Assembly (NCBI GenBank): GCA_030018505.1 | Contig: JASEHO010000065.1 | Location: forward strand, 1 to 8,324 | Reading direction: 5' to 3' | Origin: a bacterium | GTDB taxonomy: Bacteria > UBA9089 > UBA9088 > JAGUXG01 | Length of the DNA stretch: 8,324 nt | In this document: positions 1 to 5,721 of the stretch, in pieces | How positions within the stretch are numbered: the first letter of the stretch is position 1 | Layout: each line of letters opens with the position of its first letter | Position numbers and translations under genes: made by a program | The notes under the pieces: generated by a model | Told to the model about the DNA's origin: nothing | The model's input: the letters and a program-made list of their open reading frames with translations, nothing else | The model's database searches: none

Positions 1-1806
1 GGTTCCCTTGATAATCCCCCTATCACCTGAAGGAAATGGGCCATTAGTAAGCTCTAAAACCTGAAGCACATCCGAATCAAAGGAAAGATGCACCTCTGCT
101 CCTTTAAGATTCCTCACATCCTCTATTCCTACATCCACATCAAACTCCTGGTTCTTGGCAATAAGGTTATAGGCTGGGACTATCTTCAAGAATGTTGGTG
201 GGAGGAGGATAAAGGTAGTTACTGCAAAGTTTCCGAAAGAATCTGTGGCTGTAATTATCTTTGTTCCTGGGAGTTGGGTGGGGACAATAAATATGGCTGA
301 GAAGGTGCCGTTGGCAGATGATGTGGTTGTGGTGATGGTAAGATGGGTGCCGAAGTCAATGAATACTGACCCCTGAACCCTGAACCCTGATCCCTCAATA
401 GTGACAGAAGTGTTAGCAAGACCAGATGATGGGTGAAGCTGAAAGATTTTGGGAAGGATGAAGAATGTTGTGGTTGCTTGGTTGCCAAAGATGTCTGTAG
501 CGGTAATAATCTTTGTGCCATAAGGTTGAGCAGGAACTGTAAAGGTGCAAGAGAAGGTGCCGTTTATATTGGTCTGTGTAGTGGTGATGGTAAGAGAGGT
601 GCCAAAAGAGATAGATACAGACTGAACAGAAAAGCCTGAGCCTTGAATGGTTATTTGAGCTCCACTTACAGCAGATGATGGGTTAATTTGAATCTGAGGC
701 AGAATGAAGAAGGTTGTGGTGGCAAGGTTGCCAAAAGAATCAATTGCTGTGATAACCTTGGTGCCTGAGGCTTGGGTTGGGACTATGAAGGTGGCTGAGA
801 AAGTGCCATTTATACTTGATTGGGTAGTAGTGATGGTCAGATGGGTGCCGAAGGAGAGGGAAACTTCAGTTTGGGTGGCAAAGTATTGTCCATTAACAGT
901 GATGATGGTGCCAATTAGACCAGAGGAAGGGACAATTGTAATTATTGATGTAAGCCAAGGGTTATAATCAACCCAATCGCTAACCATATCTCCTATTCCG
1001 GTAGGATTTGAAGTGCCATGATATGGTCCTGAGTTATGACTCCACCAGTTTAAGGTAGTAGAGATTGTGCCTAAACTTCCATCGTGATAGGCGCCATAGC
1101 CTTTGGTTGCGTCACCATTCTTGTTGCCAGAAAAGGTGTTATAATGTATTTCTGAAGTAGAAGAAGAACAAGAATATACCCCATATCCATAACCATAGAT
1201 ACCATAACTTCCATGAGGTCCAGCGCTACCTCTCTGTCCTCCTTGATTATCGGAAACAGTATTCTTTGATATATTACACCCTAAAGATGATGAAAGATAT
1301 ATTCCATAACCTTCTCCGCCTTGACCACCTTGAGCACCAAAGCCACTCTGCCCTCCTTGACCTCCTGTGTTGTTGAAAATGGTGTTGTTGGAGATAGTAA
1401 TATTTGTTGAAGAAGAAAGGCATATTCCCTGGCCTATACCGCCTGGACCACCTCGACCAAAACCAGCACCCGTTCCTCCTCGACCTCCTATGTTATTAAA
1501 GATAATATTATCTGAAATAACACCATTATTTGAAGAACGAAGATATACCCCAGAACCTGTGCCACCTGGACTACCTGGACTACCTGGAACCCCCCAATCT
1601 CCACAATAAAGACCCGTTTCTCCATTTTGTCCAATTCCTCCAGAAATTGTGTTGTTCCTTATGGTGAAGTTTGAACAATTTATAAGTACAATCCTTCCTA
1701 AATTTGTTGAACCAGATCCAGCCCAGCTTAAAGTTTGATTTTCGATTATAGTTGGTGTTGTGATTCCATAGTAATAAAAGATGGGTTCGTTGCCATTAGG
1801 TATTTG
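1..1806 (-). CDS. Continuation of the beta-helix protein: more Gly-rich coils, three TIG-like repeats, cohesin-like domain (partial, runs off left edge)
   Basis: This frame is open without a stop from 1806 to base 1. It has no start of its own and continues the preceding gene after a one-base frame correction. Three blocks follow in order. First come beta-helix coils with Gly-rich and short collagen-like loops (for example GVPGSPGSPGGTG), down to about 1130, ending in a typical helix cap containing 'NWWSHNSGPYH'. Next are three tandem Ig-like repeats of about 83 residues (about 200-950) with PSSG starts, 'FGTHLTITTT', 'NGTFSATF' and 'GTKIITATD.FGN'; these resemble IPT/TIG-like folds in extracellular proteins. 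Last, from about 190 to 1, is the start of a cohesin-like domain: 'DVDVGIEDVRNLKGAEVHL' followed by 'SFDSDVLQVLEL', the usual first half of that family. Cohesin-like domains can bind dockerin modules, but no partner is visible here. With the N-terminal part the visible open frame is 913 codons. The C-terminus lies outside the window. Confidence 0.8.
200..950 (-). repeat. Three tandem TIG-like repeat units (about 246-252 bp each)
   Basis: The units lie roughly at 701-950, 453-700 and 200-452. Each encodes about 83 residues and ends in a conserved stretch such as 'GNQATTTFFILP'. Similarity is visible at the DNA level as well (for example the repeated GTGGTGATGGT and GTTGCCAAA stretches on the plus strand), suggesting fairly recent internal duplication. 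The third unit has one extra residue where the 7-bp repeat at 367-394 sits. Confidence 0.8.
367..394. repeat. Heptanucleotide tandem repeat (TGAACCC, four units)
   Basis: Plus-strand units are TGACCCC, TGAACCC, TGAACCC and TGATCCC in perfect 7-bp register. The tract lies inside the third TIG-like repeat and encodes part of 'GSGFRVQGSVF'. A related GGGTTCAAGGGT stretch (minus strand) lies in the intergenic island near 5668-5680. Confidence 0.8.
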
Positions 1807-2320
1807 AAAAATTAATGATGTTATTATAGCTATTTGGATCAATATAGATACCATATTCTTGACCAGGAGCACCTGGTGGACCATCCCACCAAATACATCC
1901 TCCTCCACCTACACCTCCTTGGCCACCCACACTGTCAGCTATGGTAGTTTGTGAGAAGGCATTGTTTATTGAAGAAGAAAGATATATTCCACAACCTATT
2001 CCACCTAAACCACCAGAGCCATCGCCACCAAAACCCGTATAAGCCGATCCTCCCTTGCCTCCAGTATTTCCTGATATAGTATTTTCTAAAAAGGTGTTTA
2101 CCGTAGATAAAGAAAGATATATCCCGCAGCCTATCCCACCGGTGCTACCAGAATTGTCTTCATTGCCAGTTGGTCCTCCTTGACCTCCTGTGTTTGATGA
2201 TACGGTGTTTGTCCCAATAAAATTGTTGTTTGATTCCGAAAGATATATTCCACAGCCTATCCCACCTAAGCCATATGCTGTTCCTATCCTTCCTTTGTTA
2301 TTATGGATGTAATTGTGGAT
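1200..2320 (-). repeat. Periodic Gly-rich beta-helix coil repeats
   Basis: Coils recur every 42-50 residues. Each has a G.GIYLSSS..N strand/turn, an N.TI..N.GG.GG turn and a Gly-rich loop of 15-25 residues. I count about seven such loops across the frameshift, so both reading-frame pieces belong to one repeat domain. Confidence 0.75.
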
Positions 2321-2740
2321 TATTGTAACCCCTGACACATTTTTCAAATAGACCGCCTGTTCTGCATATCCAATATCGCAGTGACTGATTTGACTTCCAT
2401 TTGCTCCAGCACCAGAAATCTTGATTCCATTCCAGTAGCCTGCTGTATGGGTATCCTGATCTGATGTGAATGTGATTGTGCCGACGGGTGTTCCAACTGC
2501 ATTTAGGCTGCCTATGCAGATCAAGGATGTCTCGGTGGCAAACCTTACAGTTACCCCTGGGTTAATGGTCAAGACCACACCATTGGCCACAGTTACAGTA
2601 TCTGTAGCAATATATGGACTTCCCGCTTGATTCCAGATAGTATTACTGGTAATCGTCCCGCTCACATAAGTTTCAGCCCAAAGCCCCTTGCCACCTACAA
2701 GCCCCAAAACAACCAAACCTACTGAAATTGCCTTCTTCAT
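1796..2740 (-). CDS. Secreted Gly-rich right-handed beta-helix protein, N-terminal part (frame broken at 1796-1811)
   Basis: This is the N-terminal third of a large surface or extracellular protein. A signal peptide (Lys-Lys, then a hydrophobic run, likely cleavage after LWA near residue 23) precedes a classic parallel beta-helix start at residues 25-150, including 'LTINPGVTVRF', 'ITFTSDQD' and 'YWNGIKISG'. From about residue 150 the coils carry long Gly-rich loops. The unit GIGCGIYLS occurs three times (Cys164, Cys206, Cys251), followed by Asn-rich turns such as NTISGNTGG. Two ATGs are adjacent (2743 and 2740). AGGAGG at 2746-2751 lies 2 nt from the first but 5 nt from the second, so I prefer 2740; residue numbers here count from 2743. 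The TAA at 1796 is not the natural end. Removing one base from the A5 run at 1807-1811 joins this frame to the open frame at 1-1806 with continuous beta-helix sequence. The exact substrate or adhesive role is unknown. Confidence 0.85.
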   Translation of the reverse strand: MKKAISVGLVVLGLVGGKGLWAETYVSGTITSNTIWNQAGSPYIATDTVTVANGVVLTINPGVTVRFATETSLICIGSLNAVGTPVGTITFTSDQDTHTAGYWNGIKISGAGANGSQISHCDIGYAEQAVYLKNVSGVTIIHNYIHNNKGRIGTAYGLGGIGCGIYLSESNNNFIGTNTVSSNTGGQGGPTGNEDNSGSTGGIGCGIYLSLSTVNTFLENTISGNTGGKGGSAYTGFGGDGSGGLGGIGCGIYLSSSINNAFSQTTIADSVGGQGGVGGGGCIWWDGPPGAPGQEYGIYIDPNSYNNIINFSNT

Positions 2741-2745
2741 CATCT

Positions 2746-2751
2746 CCTCCT
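2746..2751 (-). promoter_or_regulatory. Ribosome binding site (AGGAGG) deciding the beta-helix gene start
   Basis: AGGAGG lies 5 nt before the second of two adjacent ATGs (2740) and only 2 nt before the first (2743), favouring 2740. Confidence 0.7.
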
Positions 2752-2773
2752 TACCTTAAAATTTATGCAAAGA

Positions 2774-2802
2774 AAAAGCAGGTCGTTACTTGACCTGCTT
2801 TT
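2774..2802 (-). terminator. Intrinsic terminator-like hairpin in the leader of the beta-helix gene
   Basis: There is a perfect 11-bp stem (AAAAGCAGGTC with GACCTGCTTTT) and a 7-nt loop. On the minus strand it is followed by a T-rich tract, GCTTTTTCTTT. It lies 130 bp beyond the TPR gene stop and only 22 bp before the ribosome binding site of the beta-helix gene. It could end transcription of the upstream gene, act as an attenuator for the downstream gene, or both. Confidence 0.8.
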
Positions 2803-2826
2803 GTTGGGTTTCTATATAAAGATTGC

Positions 2827-2867
2827 TTGCGGTTATTACTCTCTCTCTCTGGGTTCTCCCCCCGCAA
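2827..2867 (-). other. Stem-loop with (CT)6 tract in the putative leader
   Basis: TTGCGG (2827-2832) and CCGCAA (2862-2867) can pair. They enclose GGGTTCTCCC (a short hairpin, 2851-2860) and a (CT)6 microsatellite at 2839-2850. I could not match it to a known riboswitch class. Together with the terminator hairpin downstream it makes a plausible regulatory leader. Confidence 0.35.
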
Positions 2868-2907
2868 CTTTGAGAAGTAAAATTTGTCTCGTTTTTCATT
2901 TCAAGAA

Positions 2908-2936
2908 AGGTATGCTCAAAATCTAATCTTTGTCAA
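2908..2936 (-). promoter_or_regulatory. Probable promoter for the beta-helix gene (TTGACA box over the preceding stop codon)
   Basis: A perfect TTGACA on the minus strand at 2931-2936 includes the TGA stop of the TPR gene. A weak -10 (CATACC, 16-bp spacer, 2909-2914, or ATACCT one base on) follows. The weak -10 keeps confidence modest. A TATATA at about 2812-2817 is an alternative -10 without a good -35. Either promoter would place the hairpin at 2774-2802 inside the leader. Confidence 0.45.
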
Positions 2937-4093
2937 TAAAAATTTTTAAGGTTGTCAAAAAGATTTTTTGACCAGGAATCATTTGGCTCTGTCTTCAAAA
3001 TCTCCTCTAAGTAATGGACAGCCTCTTTATATTCTCCTGTATTGGCAAGGATAAAGGCTAATTGCTTTTTTACAAAAATATCTTTGTTATCTTTTTCCTT
3101 CTCTTTAAGGCCAATAATTATCCTTTCAATATCCCTTTGCGCTAATTCTGCCTTTTTGGTAAAGCCACCTGCAAGATATGCCTTTTTTATCTCTTGTATC
3201 TTCAGAACAAAAAGAGGGTTCATTGCTGTTGCCTCTTTATAGGCAAGATATGCTTTATCTATATCTTGTAAAAAAAGGGATGTATCGCCGAGAATGATAT
3301 AGACCTTTGGGTTGTAATAATCAGGAGCAAGCCTTATTGTCTCTTCTGCCTCTATCTGGGCTTCTTTCTGTAGCCCAAGGTGGTAATAAATGGATGAGAG
3401 AATGAAGTGGGCATGTGGAGAAATAGGGTTTTCATTAACCAATCCTTTTGCAAAGGATAGAAACTCAGCCTCCTTTCCCAATCTTGCCCAGATAACAAAA
3501 TCATCGTCTTCTGTCTCCTCAAATACTTTTCTGAACTTACCCTCCTTCTTAAACCTTTCAAGATAGCCAAGAAGGAGATCAAAAGCAGATGTCCTCTTTG
3601 ATAAGTCTAAGTCCAAAAGCACATAATCTGCCTTATCCCAATATGCCTTTGCTTCAATGAATGGATAGAACTCTTCTCTGTTTGCAAGGTTGGCAGACCA
3701 GGTCTCACCACAAGAGATAGGAGCATTTTCTGGTATAAGCTCCTTTAAGAGATAAAAGAGCTTTATTCTCTCTTTCTCTTTCCTGGTTAGGCTTAACATG
3801 GGTGTAGAGAGAGGAAGTCTTCTTAAGTCTGGTTTATAATTCTCTGGGTCATCTGGAAAAAATGGCAATTTTAAGAAAGCATGTTGGCCAAAGAATATGC
3901 TACAAAGAATAGATATTATCAGAATAGAGATGGAAGCTGGGATGGCTAATTGAAGCCTCTGCTTTTTTATCCTCTCCATTAAATTGGAAAATCCATAAAT
4001 GGCAGAGACAGCAACAAATGGAAGGATAAGGGAAGAGTAGTGCCAAAAAAGCAGATATTGAATCTTAAAATAAGCTAAAAGGTGCAGTAGCAA
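2933..4093 (-). CDS. DUF2079-TPR membrane protein, C-terminal part (frameshifted from the N-terminal part)
   Basis: The nominal TTG start at 4093 falls inside a membrane segment and is probably not a real initiation site. The sequence continues the DUF2079 family protein encoded at 4075-5418. Residues 1-70 hold membrane segments ('HYSSLILPFVAVSAIYGF', then a second near 48-68). Residues 110-205 hold the soluble tail typical of DUF2079: 'ELIPENAPISCGETWSANL', 'NREEFYPF' and 'ADYVLLDL'. From about residue 206 there are TPR-like helical pairs (for example 'AHFILSSIYYHLGLQKEA', 'LAFILANTGEYKEAVHYLEE'), usually a protein-binding scaffold. The frame is also open upstream of 4093 (encoding FLDFPAIPILLLHLLAYF), consistent with one missing base around 4100-4140. 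One-base correction makes the whole gene exactly 829 codons including stop. Its role is unknown; GT-C-like glycosyl transfer is only an inference. Confidence 0.8.
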   Translation of the reverse strand: MLLHLLAYFKIQYLLFWHYSSLILPFVAVSAIYGFSNLMERIKKQRLQLAIPASISILIISILCSIFFGQHAFLKLPFFPDDPENYKPDLRRLPLSTPMLSLTRKEKERIKLFYLLKELIPENAPISCGETWSANLANREEFYPFIEAKAYWDKADYVLLDLDLSKRTSAFDLLLGYLERFKKEGKFRKVFEETEDDDFVIWARLGKEAEFLSFAKGLVNENPISPHAHFILSSIYYHLGLQKEAQIEAEETIRLAPDYYNPKVYIILGDTSLFLQDIDKAYLAYKEATAMNPLFVLKIQEIKKAYLAGGFTKKAELAQRDIERIIIGLKEKEKDNKDIFVKKQLAFILANTGEYKEAVHYLEEILKTEPNDSWSKNLFDNLKNFY

Positions 4094-5418
4094 GATAGGG
4101 ATGGCTGGAAAATCAAGAAACTTGCAAGAGAGAGAAAGCCAAAGGGAAGAAAGAGCATAATCAAGGTCATAACCTTTTTTGGGATAAAAATGGTCTCTCC
4201 AATAACCAGAGGATGAGAGATTACATTTTTTGCTATCTCGCCTAAGCTTTTTCCAAGGTGCTTGTATCTTCCAACATACTGGTAGTTTCCTTTTTCTCCA
4301 GTGATTGATGTTCGTTCCACCATAGTTGGGATTATCACCTTAAATGATAGTAATGCCCAGAGGATAGCCATTGCTATGGTGATGATTCCTATCTTTCTAT
4401 TATGCTTTGCGAATACATAGACTCCAAAAAAGAGAAAGAGGAGCGACATCTCCTCTTTTATCATTAAAGAAAGAAAGGCAAAGAGAAGGTAGATTTTTGT
4501 TTTTCTCTTAACCAATGCTAAGAATGTACAAAGAAGCAAAACTGGAGCCAAAGATATTTCATAGAAGCCTATCAAAGTTATTCTGGAAAAGAATGGATGG
4601 AAAAGATAGCTAACAGCAAAGACCAAAGCAATAAATCTATCCTTTAGCTTCTCATAGGCTATCCAATAGAGAAAAAGAGCAGAAAGACCAATCAATAAAA
4701 CCTGAAGAAATATCAACATCCTTGGATCCTGCCATAAAGCATAGAAAGGAGCAAGGAGAATGAGTATAGGAGAATTATGCTCACCCAAGAAAGAATGACC
4801 ATACCAGCTTGATTCTAAAAGCCTTCCATGGATTGTATTCCAAAATATCTGGGAGAATGCACCAAGATCTGTGGTGCTAAGTAAAAGATAGTGTTTCAGA
4901 AAAGATAAAATGCTAAAATAGGCAACAAAGAAGGCAATAAAGAACAAGAGTATGCTTAAAGGTAAAATAGAAGATTTTACCGGATACCTCTTTCTTGCAA
5001 TCTCCCAGTCAATAAGCCTTGCCTTAAGAAAGATGAAGCTGGCTAAAATTATAATGAAAAGATAAGCAAACCAAATATTGGGGTTATAAAGCCCTACTTT
5101 GTCTTTTAGAAAAATACTTGTCAAAGGAAGGAAGATAAGAAAAATAAGGCCATCTTTTATTAAAAGATTTTTAAGGGTCTCTTGGCTTAATTTGAAATGG
5201 ACAACTACAAAAGAGAATACTCCCCAAAGAAGAAAAGAAAGGAAGAGAATAAGGGCTATGAGCTTATAAAAAGGGATATTAAGGGAGTAAAAGGAAGCAA
5301 CAAAATAAGAAAGAGAGGCTCCGCCTGAAAGAATAGAAAAAATAGGAAAGAAAAAGGGATGGGTAGCACCAGAGAAAGATCTTTTCTTTTTCTGTTTAAG
5401 GGGCAATTTCATTCTCAT
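4075..5418 (-). CDS. DUF2079-family (GT-C-like) multi-pass membrane protein, N-terminal part
   Basis: There are about 12-13 hydrophobic segments over 447 residues. Between the fifth and sixth lies the family signature: 'TTDLGAFSQIFWNTIHG', then 'GHSFLGEHNSPILILLAPF'. DUF2079 proteins are placed near GT-C glycosyltransferases, in which an acidic residue in an outer loop is catalytic; the Asp of TTDLG is the likely counterpart. The last residues (after 'PFGFLSLASFL') leave the family pattern and stop at 4075, while the correct continuation is in the frame ending at 2933. The 19-bp overlap of the two open frames is therefore a frameshift, not two genes. The start could be the ATG at 5418 or the in-frame ATG at 5412. 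Neither has a ribosome binding site, and the promoter just upstream predicts a leaderless transcript. The inner membrane is the expected location. Confidence 0.85.
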   Translation of the reverse strand: MRMKLPLKQKKKRSFSGATHPFFFPIFSILSGGASLSYFVASFYSLNIPFYKLIALILFLSFLLWGVFSFVVVHFKLSQETLKNLLIKDGLIFLIFLPLTSIFLKDKVGLYNPNIWFAYLFIIILASFIFLKARLIDWEIARKRYPVKSSILPLSILLFFIAFFVAYFSILSFLKHYLLLSTTDLGAFSQIFWNTIHGRLLESSWYGHSFLGEHNSPILILLAPFYALWQDPRMLIFLQVLLIGLSALFLYWIAYEKLKDRFIALVFAVSYLFHPFFSRITLIGFYEISLAPVLLLCTFLALVKRKTKIYLLFAFLSLMIKEEMSLLFLFFGVYVFAKHNRKIGIITIAMAILWALLSFKVIIPTMVERTSITGEKGNYQYVGRYKHLGKSLGEIAKNVISHPLVIGETIFIPKKVMTLIMLFLPFGFLSLASFLIFQPSLSCYCTF

Positions 5419-5423
5419 AAGCC

Positions 5424-5452
5424 ATTATATCTACCTTTCCATCAAAAGTCAA
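5424..5452 (-). promoter_or_regulatory. Strong promoter for the DUF2079-TPR gene (TTGACT-17-TATAAT)
   Basis: The -35 TTGACT is at 5447-5452, the spacer is 17 bp, and the -10 TATAAT is at 5424-5429. The ATG at 5418 begins 6 nt after the -10, where transcription would be expected to start. Confidence 0.8.
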
Positions 5453-5461
5453 TTAGAAGGG

Positions 5462-5500
5462 AAAAAGCCCACAAAGATAATCTACTTTCCCAAAAGGCTC
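5462..5500 (-). terminator. Terminator-like end of the putative small RNA
   Basis: AGCC and GGCT (5496-5499 and 5466-5469) pair around an inner AAAG/CTTT stem and are followed by TTTTT on the minus strand. The stems are short and interrupted, so it is weaker than the hairpin at 2774-2802. Confidence 0.45.
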
Positions 5501-5556
5501 TAAATTTATTGGCTCATCCCTTGGCAACCACTTTGCAAGCCATTTCTTCTTCACAC
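5462..5556 (-). ncRNA. Putative structured small RNA (about 95 nt) with its own promoter and terminator
   Basis: Transcription from the promoter at 5562-5591 should begin near 5556. The predicted RNA contains stem UGGCU/AGCCA (5539-5543 with 5511-5515), an inner hairpin GCAA-AGUGG-UUGC (about 5524-5536), then an AU-rich linker. A terminal hairpin AGCC...GGCU follows, with an inner AAAG/CUUU pairing and a U-run at 5462-5466. CCAAGG near 5520 could instead pair with CCUUUUGG near 5489-5497, which would compete with the terminator, as in attenuators. It also contains a nine-codon reading frame (ATG at 5543, TGA at 5514; MACKVVAKG) without a clear ribosome binding site. It matches no RNA family I recognise. 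It may be a free small RNA or a leader of the DUF2079 gene. Confidence 0.45.
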
Positions 5557-5561
5557 CCCAG

Positions 5562-5591
5562 ATTATATCTATCAGAATTCCCTTATGTCAA
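5562..5591 (-). promoter_or_regulatory. Consensus sigma70-type promoter of the putative small RNA (TTGACA-18-TATAAT)
   Basis: The -35 TTGACA (5586-5591) and -10 TATAAT (5562-5567) are both perfect, separated by 18 bp. No long minus-strand gene starts just downstream, so it most likely serves the structured RNA. Confidence 0.75.
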
Positions 5592-5601
5592 TGCTTAGAG
5601 A

Positions 5602-5680
5602 AAATTTTGATCTTGTATTTTTGACTTTTTATCTTTAATTTTTTATCTTTTTCACTCTTCCCCTCTACCCTTGAACCCTT
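5602..5680. repeat. Low-complexity intergenic repeat island
   Basis: On the minus strand there is GGGTTCAAGGGTAGAGGGG, then two copies of AAAGATAAAAA 14 bp apart, then AAAGTCAAAAA and related A-rich words. No reading frame or terminator was found between the asd stop and the promoter at 5591. Confidence 0.5.
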
Positions 5681-5721
5681 TTAGACTTAAGTTTATTTAG
5701 AAAGGATAGTTTATTCTCGGT

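Noticed and set aside
704..967. Plus-strand open frame of 87 codons (and similar ones at 88-300, 433-639 and 1367-1609)
   Set aside because: These are antisense to the TIG-like and Gly-rich repeats; their similar content reflects the repeats of the minus-strand protein.
2744..2932. Cyclic-di-GMP or other known riboswitch in the leader
   Set aside because: I looked for the conserved cores of the GEMM-type, TPP, SAM, purine and cobalamin classes and could not match them; only generic stems were found.
4075..4093. A genuine second gene starting at TTG 4093
   Set aside because: There is no ribosome binding site, the start lies within a membrane segment, and the DUF2079 domain is continuous across the point after one-base correction.
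5462..5556. tRNA, tmRNA or 6S RNA
   Set aside because: There is no acceptor/T-arm sequence, no tmRNA tag-like frame with tRNA ends, and no long bulged rod typical of 6S RNA.
5359..5598. Plus-strand open frame of 79 codons across the intergenic region
   Set aside because: It starts inside the DUF2079 gene, overlaps the two minus-strand promoters and the RNA, and has no ribosome binding site.
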